A stretch of 34,284 nt of DNA, taken from an uncultured Bacteroides sp. (GTDB lineage: Bacteria > Bacteroidota > Bacteroidia > Bacteroidales > Bacteroidaceae). Below the pieces are notes generated by a model. The model was not told the DNA's origin. It ran no database searches and saw nothing but the letters and a program-made list of their open reading frames with translations. The position numbers and the translations under genes were made by a program. Shown in pieces: positions 15,732-23,543 of this stretch. Location of the stretch: contig CAAEFE010000056.1 in the NCBI GenBank assembly GCA_900755095.1, forward strand, positions 1-34,284, read 5' to 3'. Every line of letters starts with the position of its first letter. The stretch's first letter is position 1.

Positions 15732-17095
15732 AGATCAGGACAACGTTGACTCTACAATATGCAGGGCTTACAGCTGCGGTATTTTTCGTATTTGTCATGG
15801 CGGTCTACTATGTCAGTGAACACTCGCGTAGTAATGCTTTCTTTCGTAATCTTCAAAGTGAAGCTATAACCAAAGCGCACTTATTCCTTAAAAATCAAGT
15901 AGATGCCAAAACCATGCAGTCCATATACCTGAATAATCAGAAGTTTATTGATGAAGTAGAGGTTGCCGTCTATACAACAGATTTTAAAATATTATATCAT
16001 GATGCTTTGCAAAACGATATTGTCAAAGAAACACCGGAGATGATAAAGCGTATTTTGCAGCGGAAGAACATCAATTTCTATGTGGACGAATATCAGGCCA
16101 TAGGACTGGTGTATCCGTTTGAAGGCAAAGACTATGTGGTTACCGCCGCAGCCTACGACGGTTATGGATACGCCAACCGGGATGCGCTAAGAAACATGCT
16201 CATTCTCTTATTTATCGGTGGATTGAGCGTATTGGTGGTTGTGGGGTATATCCTTTCGCGAAGCACTTTAAAACCGATACGTAACATCGTGAAAGAAGCG
16301 GAGAAAATCACGGCATCGCATATTGATAAAAGATTGCCCGTAAAGAATGAACAGGATGAACTGGGAGAATTGAGTACGACATTTAATGCTTTACTGGAAC
16401 GCTTGGAAAAGTCTTTCAATTCACAGAAGATGTTTGTCAGTAATGTATCTCATGAATTGCGTACCCCCATGGCAGCCCTTACAGCTGAACTGGATTTAGC
16501 TTTATTGAAAGAACGGAGTTCCGAACAATATCAGATGGCTATCGGCAATGCATTGCAGGATTCTCACAGGATTGTAAACCTGATCGACGGATTGTTGAAT
16601 TTGGCAAAAGCGGACTATCAGTCGGAACAGATAACAATGGATGAAGTCCGTTTGGACGAACTGTTGCTGGACGCCAGAGAGCTGGTATTAAAAGCCCATC
16701 CGGATTATCACATCGAATTAGTATTTGAGCAGGAAGCCGAAGAAGATAATGTGCTGACAGTAATCGGAAACAGCTATTTGCTGACTACCGCTTTTGTGAA
16801 TTTAATAGAGAATAACTGCAAATATTCTTCCAACCGAACTTCGTCAGTCTTGATAGCCTATTGGGAGCAATGGGCAATCATCCGCCTGTCAGATACCGGT
16901 GTAGGCATGTCTGATACGGATAAAGAAAACCTGTTTACACTGTTTTATCGCGGAGAAAATAAGAATATTGCTCCCGGAAATGGTATAGGTATGGCCTTGA
17001 CACAAAAGATCATCCACCTTCACAAAGGCGAACTTACCGTATCTTCCCATAAGGATGAGGGCACTACCTTTGTGGTGAAGCTCCCGCATATCTAA
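15728..17095 (+). CDS. Membrane sensor histidine kinase (HAMP-HisKA-HATPase)
   Basis: A 455-residue inner-membrane kinase. TM1 is about residues 9-30 and TM2 about 156-178, enclosing a roughly 125-residue periplasmic sensor. A HAMP domain follows (STLKPIRNIVKEAEKI). The H-box is VSHELRTPMAAL with phospho-acceptor H242. The N box (NLIENNCKYSSN), G1 box (SDTGVGMSDTD) and G2 box (GNGIGMALTQKII) are present. It is paired with the response regulator just upstream through an ATGA overlap. The sensed signal is unknown; the neighbouring Mg2+-type ATPase hints at divalent cations or membrane stress, which is inference. Confidence 0.93.
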   Translation: MKIRTTLTLQYAGLTAAVFFVFVMAVYYVSEHSRSNAFFRNLQSEAITKAHLFLKNQVDAKTMQSIYLNNQKFIDEVEVAVYTTDFKILYHDALQNDIVKETPEMIKRILQRKNINFYVDEYQAIGLVYPFEGKDYVVTAAAYDGYGYANRDALRNMLILLFIGGLSVLVVVGYILSRSTLKPIRNIVKEAEKITASHIDKRLPVKNEQDELGELSTTFNALLERLEKSFNSQKMFVSNVSHELRTPMAALTAELDLALLKERSSEQYQMAIGNALQDSHRIVNLIDGLLNLAKADYQSEQITMDEVRLDELLLDARELVLKAHPDYHIELVFEQEAEEDNVLTVIGNSYLLTTAFVNLIENNCKYSSNRTSSVLIAYWEQWAIIRLSDTGVGMSDTDKENLFTLFYRGENKNIAPGNGIGMALTQKIIHLHKGELTVSSHKDEGTTFVVKLPHI

Positions 17096-17169
17096 GAAAC
17101 TCTAATCGTTTTCTAATACCACTCTAATCATTCTCTAACAGCTTCCCGGTGAAGTCCTCCTTACTTTTG
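17091..17169 (+). promoter_or_regulatory. Phased TCTAA repeats and promoter of the cation ATPase gene
   Basis: TCTAA occurs at 17091, 17101, 17112, 17123 and 17134, with spacings of 10, 11, 11 and 11 bp; the first copy includes the kinase stop codon. TACTTTTG at 17162-17169 fits the TAnnTTTG -7 box, placing the last repeat at about -35. An 11-bp direct-repeat array overlapping the -33 region is what OmpR/PhoB-type activators bind. The 5' leader would be only about 40 bases, too short for an M-box type Mg2+ riboswitch. Confidence 0.65.
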
Positions 17170-17214
17170 CATCGAATTAATAAATGCAGTTAGTAACTAA
17201 AAAAATTAGAGATT

Positions 17215-19866
17215 ATGGTATGGAAGAAAAAACTGCGTTCACCACAGTACACATTCAATTCAGAGAAAGTATTTTTGGTTGCCACACAACCCGGTAAGTC
17301 AATCTATTCATACTTGCAGACAACCAAGCTTGGATTAACACAGGGAGAAGTGCAGGAGCGACAATCCATTTATGGAAGAAACGAAGTGGTACATGAACAG
17401 AAAAAGAATCCGTTTATCCTGTTTATCAAAACGTTTATCAATCCTTTCATTGGCGTTCTGACCGGGCTCGCCATAATATCCTTATTTTTGGATGTATTGA
17501 TGGCCGATCCTGGAGAGCAGGAATGGACGGGAGTCATTATCATCTCATCCATGGTGCTGTTCAGTGCTATCCTGCGTTTTTGGCAGGAATGGCGAGCAAG
17601 TGAGGCTACGGATTCTTTAATGAAAATGGTAAAAAACACATGTCTCGCCAAACGTGCGGGAGAGCATGAAGAAGAGATCGAGATTACGGAACTCGTCCCG
17701 GGGGATATCGTGTATTTGGCAGCTGGGGACATGGTTCCCGCTGATATTCGGATCATCGATTCGAAAGACCTGTTCATCAGTCAGGCTTCATTGACAGGAG
17801 AGTCCGAACCGATAGAAAAGTTTCCGGAGGTACGGGGACAGCAGTTCCGAAAAGGAAGTGTCATTGAATTGGACAATATTTGCTATATGGGTTCCAATGT
17901 GATAAGTGGTGCGGCAAAAGGAATCGTTTTTGAAACGGGGAACAAAACCTATCTGGGTACTATTGCAAAGAGCCTGGTCGGACATCGTGCCACTACAGCT
18001 TTTGACAAAGGCATTAGTAAAGTTAGCTTTTTGTTGATTCGCTTCATGCTGGTTATGGTTCCATTTGTATTTTTCGTAAATGGCTTTACGAAAGGGGATT
18101 GGTTTGAAGCTTTCATATTCGCCATATCCGTTGCGGTTGGCCTTACTCCGGAAATGTTACCGATGATTGTGACTGCCAACCTTTCCAAAGGAGCGATAGC
18201 CATGTCCAAAAAGAAAACAATCGTAAAGAATCTCAATGCCATTCAGAATTTTGGAGCGATGGACATACTCTGTACTGACAAAACCGGTACATTGACCTGC
18301 GATAAAATCGTATTGGAGAAATATATCAATGCAGATGGCAGTGACGACAACAGTAAACGTATTCTTCGTCATGCTTACTTCAACAGTTATTTCCAAACCG
18401 GTTTAAGGAACCTGATGGATAAAGCGATTCTTTCCCATGTAAGAGATTTGAGTCTGGAACATTTGAAGGATGACTACACCAAAGTGGATGAAATACCTTT
18501 CGACTTTACGCGCAGAAGAATGTCTGTTGTAATAGAAGACAGGCAGGGAAAGCGGCAAATCATCACCAAAGGAGCGGTAGAAGAGGTTCTCGATGTCTGT
18601 TCCTATGCCGAGTTCAACGGGCAGATTCATCCCTTGACTGATGCATTGAAAATCAAAGCAAAGATGATTAGTGAAGATATGAATCAGCAGGGGATGAGGG
18701 TATTGGCAGTCTCCCAAAAAAGTTTTATCGAGAAAGATTGTAATTTCGCCATCGAAGATGAAAAAGAAATGGTATTGATCGGGTATCTTGCTTTTCTTGA
18801 TCCTCCGAAACCTTCTGCTGTCGAAGCCATCGAACAATTATATGCGCATGGAGTAGCAGTTAAAATTCTATCGGGAGACAATGATATTGTAGTGAAAGCT
18901 ATTGCACGACAGGTAGGAATTGACACCAGTCATTTTCTTACGGGGATAGAAATAGAAAATATGGACGAAACAGCATTGAAAGAAGCGGTAAAGGATACCA
19001 CTTTATTTTCAAAACTGACTCCATTACAAAAGACGCAAATCATTTCTCTGTTGCAGGAACAAGGGAATACGGTGGGATTCCTGGGAGATGGAATCAATGA
19101 TGCAGGTGCATTACGTCAGTCGGACATTGGTATATCAGTCGATTCTGCTGTGGATATAGCCAAAGAAAGCGCAGATATTATCTTGTTGGAAAAAGATTTG
19201 ATGGTATTGGAAGATGGAGTGCTTGAAGGAAGAAAGACATTCGGCAATATCAATAAGTACATAAAGATGACTGCCAGTTCCAATTTTGGTAATATGTTCA
19301 GTGTGATGTTTGCCAGTGCATTCCTGCCGTTTCTGCCCATGATGCCGATACATCTATTGATCCAGAACTTATTGTATGACATTTCGCAGACCACCATTCC
19401 TTTTGACCGTATGGACCCGGAGTTCCTGAAGAAACCCCGTAAATGGGATGCGTCCGATCTAAGTCGTTTTATGATTTATGTAGGTCCCATCAGTTCTATC
19501 TTTGATATTATAACGTATCTGGTTATGTGGTACGTATTTAGCTGCAACAGCCCCGAACATCAGACACTGTTTCAGACCGGATGGTTTGTGGAAGGTTTGT
19601 TATCACAGACATTGATTGTCCACATGATACGTACCCGCAAGATACCGTTCATACAAAGCCGTGCCACATGGCCTGTGATGGGACTGACCTTCTTAATCAT
19701 GGCAATAGGTATTCTTATTCCTTTCACCGCTTTCGGGCGTTCCATCGGATTGACAGCTCTTCCTTTGAGCTATTTCCCCTGGCTGATTGGAATTTTACTC
19801 TCTTATTGCATTTTGACGCAGATCGTGAAGAACTGGTATATCAGGAAGTTTGTGCGCTGGTTATAG
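17215..19866 (+). CDS. mgtA: Magnesium-translocating type P-type ATPase
   Basis: An inner-membrane P-type ATPase of 883 residues, close to the usual length for MgtA/MgtB (about 900). It has the actuator loop TGES (194-197), the phosphorylation site DKTGTLT with D355, and the hinge GDGINDAGAL (624 onward). The segment MLPMIVTANLSKGA before the phosphorylation domain and the ISVDSAVDIAKESADIILL stretch are typical of the type IIIB (Mg2+-importing) group. Ten membrane segments are expected. The gene lies directly after a two-component operon whose regulator probably acts on the repeats in the intervening 119 bp. Specificity for Mg2+ is by family resemblance. Confidence 0.9.
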   Translation: MVWKKKLRSPQYTFNSEKVFLVATQPGKSIYSYLQTTKLGLTQGEVQERQSIYGRNEVVHEQKKNPFILFIKTFINPFIGVLTGLAIISLFLDVLMADPGEQEWTGVIIISSMVLFSAILRFWQEWRASEATDSLMKMVKNTCLAKRAGEHEEEIEITELVPGDIVYLAAGDMVPADIRIIDSKDLFISQASLTGESEPIEKFPEVRGQQFRKGSVIELDNICYMGSNVISGAAKGIVFETGNKTYLGTIAKSLVGHRATTAFDKGISKVSFLLIRFMLVMVPFVFFVNGFTKGDWFEAFIFAISVAVGLTPEMLPMIVTANLSKGAIAMSKKKTIVKNLNAIQNFGAMDILCTDKTGTLTCDKIVLEKYINADGSDDNSKRILRHAYFNSYFQTGLRNLMDKAILSHVRDLSLEHLKDDYTKVDEIPFDFTRRRMSVVIEDRQGKRQIITKGAVEEVLDVCSYAEFNGQIHPLTDALKIKAKMISEDMNQQGMRVLAVSQKSFIEKDCNFAIEDEKEMVLIGYLAFLDPPKPSAVEAIEQLYAHGVAVKILSGDNDIVVKAIARQVGIDTSHFLTGIEIENMDETALKEAVKDTTLFSKLTPLQKTQIISLLQEQGNTVGFLGDGINDAGALRQSDIGISVDSAVDIAKESADIILLEKDLMVLEDGVLEGRKTFGNINKYIKMTASSNFGNMFSVMFASAFLPFLPMMPIHLLIQNLLYDISQTTIPFDRMDPEFLKKPRKWDASDLSRFMIYVGPISSIFDIITYLVMWYVFSCNSPEHQTLFQTGWFVEGLLSQTLIVHMIRTRKIPFIQSRATWPVMGLTFLIMAIGILIPFTAFGRSIGLTALPLSYFPWLIGILLSYCILTQIVKNWYIRKFVRWL

Positions 19867-19937
19867 CTTTGTCTGTTTATCTCGCAAATTAAATGTATAT
19901 ATTGTAAAAGATTTAAAATTGAGACGAATTGTCTGTC

Positions 19938-19989
19938 AAGAGTTTTTGCCCCTAAAATTAATTTCATATATTTAGGAGCAAGAACTCTT
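19938..19989. terminator. Large 19-bp imperfect inverted repeat between the ATPase and TlpA-like genes
   Basis: AAGAGTTTTTGCCCCTAAA (19938-19956) faces TTTAGGAGCAAGAACTCTT (19971-19989) across a 14-base AT loop. As RNA it pairs at 18 of 19 positions, counting one G.U. It may end transcription of the ATPase gene, with T-rich sequence following. Its right arm also overlaps the -33 region of the next promoter, so an operator role is possible. Confidence 0.6.
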
Positions 19990-19996
19990 ATTTATT

Positions 19997-20004
19997 TAGA
20001 TTTG
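19997..20004 (+). promoter_or_regulatory. Promoter -7 box of the split TlpA-like gene
   Basis: TAGATTTG fits TAnnTTTG and lies 24 bp before the ATG at 20029. The -33 region falls inside the large inverted repeat. Confidence 0.5.
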
Positions 20005-20028
20005 CAAACTTTCTAATATTCAGGCACG

Positions 20029-20541
20029 ATGAAACACTATTATTCCTTTCTGATAATAACCTCTTTGTTATTAGCCGGATGCGGGCAAAAAGACCGGGCA
20101 AAATCTCAATTCGAATCATCTGTACAGACAGAAGAAAGTTATTCGTTAGCAAAAGAATATATTAAAGAAGCTGTTATCACAGGAAAAGTGTTGAACCGGG
20201 ATTTTTATCCTCAAGAAAAGGAATTAACTCTCATCATTCCATTTTTTTGGAAAATGGAAAATCAATATCGTACCCCCATACAAGAAGATGGTTCATTTTC
20301 ATTCCGCTTTCCGGTTTATGCAAAATTAAGAGAAGTTTCCATTCGCAATTATGCGGAACATTTGTATATCCACCCGGGAGATAGCATACACGTGGAAATA
20401 GACTTCAAAGATCTTTTTCATCCCAAAGTAACAGGTGATGCAGAAAAGTTGAATCAAGAAATACTGGCATTTACAGAAAGCGCCTACTATTACATACAGA
20501 ATTATAGTATAAACCCGAATTGGATTTTGAGGCTGAATTAA
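20029..20541 (+). CDS. TlpA-like lipoprotein, N-terminal part (frameshifted gene)
   Basis: This 170-residue frame starts with a lipoprotein signal peptide whose lipobox is LLAGC (Cys18). The following region, with VITGKVLNRDF and HPGDSIHVEIDF, resembles the DUF4369-like N-terminal domain of Bacteroidetes TlpA proteins. It ends at a stop (NPNWILRLN) well before any thioredoxin domain. The expected continuation is in the -1 frame from about 20517 onward, where LDFEAELKKEYDF runs on without a stop to the thioredoxin domain. The gene is therefore split by a one-base shift, unless ribosomes slip at AAACCCG. On its own this fragment is probably non-functional as a redox protein. Confidence 0.75.
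   Translation: MKHYYSFLIITSLLLAGCGQKDRAKSQFESSVQTEESYSLAKEYIKEAVITGKVLNRDFYPQEKELTLIIPFFWKMENQYRTPIQEDGSFSFRFPVYAKLREVSIRNYAEHLYIHPGDSIHVEIDFKDLFHPKVTGDAEKLNQEILAFTESAYYYIQNYSINPNWILRLN
20513..20519 (+). other. Slippery-type heptamer A-AAC-CCG at the frameshift point
   Basis: In the frame of the upstream part, the codons ATA AAC CCG place the heptamer in the X-XXY-YYZ register of -1 slippery sites. Slipping back one base gives AAA CCC and then GAA TTG GAT, joining NP to ELDFEAEL, the natural continuation. No strong stimulatory hairpin is evident just downstream. A one-base deletion or a sequencing error explains it equally well. Confidence 0.4.
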
Positions 20542-21533
20542 AGAAAGAATATGACTTTCGTTTGGAGCGGAGAAACGAGTATCTGACGAAGTATAAGCCA
20601 ATGGACGATGTTACGTTATTTACTGAAGAGTTACTGAAACAGGACTATTATTACGCTTTGTTATCCTATGGTAACCAATGCCAGTTTAAAACAAGAAAAG
20701 AAATGGATCGGTATCATAAACTTCTGCCTGCAATCAATAAGCTTTATAATAAAGGGATTCTTTCGGCACGTTTATATGATATTGCCAATGAGGTAGAACG
20801 CTATATAGCTTATGGAATAACTTACAAAGATAAAAAAAATCCATCTGTAGAAGAGATCATGTCGGCAGTAGGAGAGAATGAACTGAACCAGTATATATAT
20901 ACTAAAATGGCAGTTGGCTCTTTGAATGCAAATGATACACTTGCTTTAACAACGAGGCATACACAGTTTGATTCGATTGTAAAAATGCCGCATTTGCGTG
21001 CACAAGTGATGCAGATATATAATCAGACTAAATCTTACCTGGAAAATCCGCAACCAGTTTCCAATAATTTATTATATGGTGAATTTCACGAAAACTCAAA
21101 GCTAAAAACATCTATGCCTTACATGGAACCCGTCTATAATATACTTGAGAAGCATCACGGAAAAGTGATCTATTTCGATTTTTGGGCTAGGTGGTGTCCA
21201 CCATGCCTGGCAGAAATGGAACCTTTGAAACAATTGCGGAGTAAGTATTCCACCAAAGACCTGGTCATATATTCCATATGTGTAAGTGAACCCAAGGAAG
21301 AATGGGAAGAATGTCTGAATGAGTATTCATTGAAGAACCGGGGAATTGAATGTATTTATGCATCTGATTATTTTGGAAAAGATAACTTACAGAAAATTCG
21401 CAAACAATGGAAAATAGATAGAATGCCCTATTATCTGTTAATTAATAGAAAAGGGCAAATTGTAGATTTCGGAACTACAGCACGTCCCAGCAATCCGCAA
21501 TTTGTATCTCGAATTGACGATGCCCTCAAATAA
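20520..21533 (+). CDS. TlpA-like thioredoxin-domain protein, C-terminal part (frameshifted gene)
   Basis: This 337-residue frame contains a helical region (about 1-185) and a thioredoxin domain with the active site CPPC (C226 and C229) in FDFWARWCPPCLAEMEPL. The cis-Pro region is in DRMPYYLLINRKGQIV. It has no signal peptide and would have to start with TTG at 20520, or at an internal ATG near MDDVTLF. It overlaps the upstream fragment by 22 bases in the -1 frame. Together the two make a normal-length TlpA-family lipoprotein of about 500 residues, similar in plan to the one at 7094-8623. Its last codons overlap by 8 bp, tail to tail, the nuclease-like gene on the other strand. Confidence 0.8.
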   Translation: MDFEAELKKEYDFRLERRNEYLTKYKPMDDVTLFTEELLKQDYYYALLSYGNQCQFKTRKEMDRYHKLLPAINKLYNKGILSARLYDIANEVERYIAYGITYKDKKNPSVEEIMSAVGENELNQYIYTKMAVGSLNANDTLALTTRHTQFDSIVKMPHLRAQVMQIYNQTKSYLENPQPVSNNLLYGEFHENSKLKTSMPYMEPVYNILEKHHGKVIYFDFWARWCPPCLAEMEPLKQLRSKYSTKDLVIYSICVSEPKEEWEECLNEYSLKNRGIECIYASDYFGKDNLQKIRKQWKIDRMPYYLLINRKGQIVDFGTTARPSNPQFVSRIDDALK

Positions 21534-22044
21534 CTTTATCATTAATAGGATCGTATGTCATTTCTTTATTCTTCTTTTCTATACGAAAGCTTTTTATTTT
21601 TGATGAAAGTGATTTTTCTAGGGTTTGTTTTGCTTTACGATACGTACCGTCATTGGATGGATGTCGTGAACTAACAATAGCTCCTATAACTTTTTTATCT
21701 TTTAGATATCCTTGATTGTAGAATAAGTTCACAGTATTGCCGATTTGTGTTATAGCGTGTGCAATATCCGTTCCTTTTAGTTCTACAAAAATATAAACAC
21801 AACTAAGGGGTGATGTGTATACAAATAAGTAATCACACTTTCTATGCTCTGATGAACTATCAAAATAACCATCAATTTTTATTTTATCAACTTCGGAAAT
21901 ATCTTTAGATGCAATAGTGAACTTACTTTTATTTTCACAAATCGTAAAACGAGAAGTGCATTTACACTTTGAATTAACATATTTATGATCAAAAGAATCT
22001 GTATTCTTGAATACGAATCTTCTATTAAAACATTTACAACTCAT
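21526..22044 (-). CDS. Putative PD-(D/E)XK nuclease-like protein, partner of ATPase
   Basis: A small protein of about 172 residues from the ATG at 22044; an ATG at 22071 would add nine residues and overlap the ATPase gene further. The middle region reads KCDYLFVY, then VYIFVELKG, then AHAITQIGN. Asp71, the E88-x-K90 pair on a hydrophobic strand, and a following Gln100 match the order of PD-(D/E)XK nuclease motifs. The N-terminal part carries CxC pairs (SCKC, KCKC) that might bind metal. It overlaps the ATPase gene by 11 bp, so the two are probably coupled. No family name is recognised; the nuclease assignment rests on motif pattern only. The stretch is visibly AT-richer than the flanks, which suggests transfer. 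Confidence 0.65.
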   Translation of the reverse strand: MSCKCFNRRFVFKNTDSFDHKYVNSKCKCTSRFTICENKSKFTIASKDISEVDKIKIDGYFDSSSEHRKCDYLFVYTSPLSCVYIFVELKGTDIAHAITQIGNTVNLFYNQGYLKDKKVIGAIVSSRHPSNDGTYRKAKQTLEKSLSSKIKSFRIEKKNKEMTYDPINDKVI

Positions 22045-23251
22045 TTCTTTCAATATTGCATAGTTCGTCAAAAATATATCCTAATTTGTCAGAAGCCGTA
22101 TCTATGTATTCAGCTCCCAAAGATTTTATGTCAGTATCTCTTATATCTTTAACAGTTCCATCTGAATGAAAAAAGTAGGATGATACATCATCAAAATCAA
22201 TTAGCGCCATTGATGGAATGAGTTCTTTAATTTTAGATAGCACCAACTTCTTTTTATTGCTTTTCTTTAATATTTCTTGTGCTAAAATTAAATTATCTAC
22301 TACTGATAACACATATGGACTATGTGTCGTAATTACAATACTTCCATTTGATTTTCTCATCTTTCTCATGATCCAATCAATAAGAAAGTGTTGAGTAGAA
22401 GGAAATAAATTTAATTCAGGTTCTTCTATTACTAATATCTGTTTTTTCTTGCTTTCAACATATTGGTTAAATACAATCCACAACGGAATAATTGATTGAA
22501 TTCCACTAGAAGTTTGAGATAGTTTTACTTCTTTGTTTTCATTCATTAGATATACTGTGTCACCATTGTTATTGAATGACACTTTAATGTCAAGAATGTT
22601 TATATCAATATTTTTATACTGAATTCTTGCTTTTTCGTATAAGCTACCAAAATCCTTTATGCAATCGGGAATACTAGCTCCTGCTTGAAGTAAAGAAAAT
22701 ATGCTATTAGAAAATGTTGAAATCAACAATCTTTCAGCTGGAATATATACTGGTATACATTCTTCATAAAGGAGTCCAACTAAGGCAGGTTTTATTAACT
22801 CTACCATTGCGCTATCTTTTAAATCTAAGAGGTTTTTAAGACTTTTGATAAATTCTTTGTATGCAAAGTTATTTTCTTTTCGTTCTATAAATTTTAAAAT
22901 AAAATCATATGACTTTGAAGTATTAGCCATTTCCATCAAATCAGCATCCTCGTAGTTACTGTGAAATTTATTTAAGCCTATTTCCCAATAGTATTTTTCA
23001 TTGCTATAACGAATAATGGTTGTAGACGTAAATTCAAAATTAATATTATATTTATCCAATAACCTTAAGAAACTATTGAAATCTCCTTCTTTAATAGTCC
23101 AAAAAATCGAATTGTTAAATATTGCAAGAAGTTTTGCAATAGTACTTTTTCCACTAGAAGTATGTCCAATAAAGAAATTATATTTCTTTATTTCTATATT
23201 TGCGGATTTTATAGCCCCAAAATCTGTTACAATTAAATGTGCCATGCTCAT
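22034..23251 (-). CDS. ABC-type AAA ATPase (AAA_15/AAA_21, RecF/OLD-like)
   Basis: A 405-residue ATPase from the ATG at 23251; an alternative start is 23245, and an upstream ATG at 23299 lies inside the promoter region. It has Walker A GHTSSGKST (29-37), an ABC-like signature LSQTSSGIQS (about 244-253), Walker B ILVIEEPE (272-279) and a switch His310 in VITTHSP. The segment YIPAERLLIS is common in AAA_15/AAA_21 ATPases of defence systems. There is no TOPRIM domain after the ATPase core, unlike full OLD nucleases, so catalysis may be supplied by the small downstream protein. The pair resembles the ATPase + nuclease plan of Septu, PARIS or Gabija without matching any that I recognise. Confidence 0.8.
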   Translation of the reverse strand: MSMAHLIVTDFGAIKSANIEIKKYNFFIGHTSSGKSTIAKLLAIFNNSIFWTIKEGDFNSFLRLLDKYNINFEFTSTTIIRYSNEKYYWEIGLNKFHSNYEDADLMEMANTSKSYDFILKFIERKENNFAYKEFIKSLKNLLDLKDSAMVELIKPALVGLLYEECIPVYIPAERLLISTFSNSIFSLLQAGASIPDCIKDFGSLYEKARIQYKNIDINILDIKVSFNNNGDTVYLMNENKEVKLSQTSSGIQSIIPLWIVFNQYVESKKKQILVIEEPELNLFPSTQHFLIDWIMRKMRKSNGSIVITTHSPYVLSVVDNLILAQEILKKSNKKKLVLSKIKELIPSMALIDFDDVSSYFFHSDGTVKDIRDTDIKSLGAEYIDTASDKLGYIFDELCNIERNEL

Positions 23252-23296
23252 TAAAAAATTTAAGTTATATCCCTCATATAAAAGAATAACTATTGG

Positions 23297-23327
23297 CAAA
23301 TGTAGTCATTAATACTGGTATAATACC
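23297..23327 (-). promoter_or_regulatory. Promoter with palindromic operator upstream of ATPase-nuclease pair
   Basis: On the minus strand TACATTTG (23304 down to 23297) fits the TAnnTTTG -7 box, 45 bp before the ATG at 23251. The 11-bp perfect palindrome GGTATAATACC (23317-23327) lies between the -7 and -33 positions, where a repressor would block polymerase. Confidence 0.5.
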
Positions 23328-23399
23328 TAAAGTAGTTCTTTTTTATAGAAAAAAACAAGAAAAAGTTAGTAGATGTTCACTCATATTATAAATTTTCGC

Positions 23400-23509
23400 T
23401 AACTTCTTAATGTCTTCTTTGCCATTCACAATATGAGTACTGTCACCGATCCGGATGGCCTGACTACTTCATCGGAAGAAGACTTCTCGAACAGCTTAAC
23501 AATAGGGAT
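23400..23509. other. Unassigned tract between ATPase and DUF3990 genes
   Basis: This stretch is richer in GC than its AT-rich flanks. Read on the minus strand it gives a run of coding-like residues (IRIGDSTHIVNGKEDIKKLA) behind an in-frame stop. It may be a relic of a gene, but no family is recognised. Confidence 0.25.
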
Positions 23510-23543
23510 AAAAGACAAGGCTAATGTCAACCTTGTCTTTTTT
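23510..23543. terminator. Bidirectional terminator with a stop codon in its loop
   Basis: AAAAGACAAGG (23510-23520) and CCTTGTCTTTT (23531-23541) form a perfect 11-bp stem with a 10-base loop and T runs on both strands. The DUF3990 stop codon (TGA, minus strand) lies in the loop, so the hairpin overlaps the last codons of that gene. Confidence 0.8.

Noticed and set aside
17096..17214. Mg2+ riboswitch (M-box) before the ATPase gene
   Set aside because: The leader from the -7 box is only about 40 bases, too short; the repeats explain the region better.
23016..23312. 98-codon plus-strand frame over the ATPase gene start
   Set aside because: Antisense to the Walker A region of a clear ATPase; no supporting signals.
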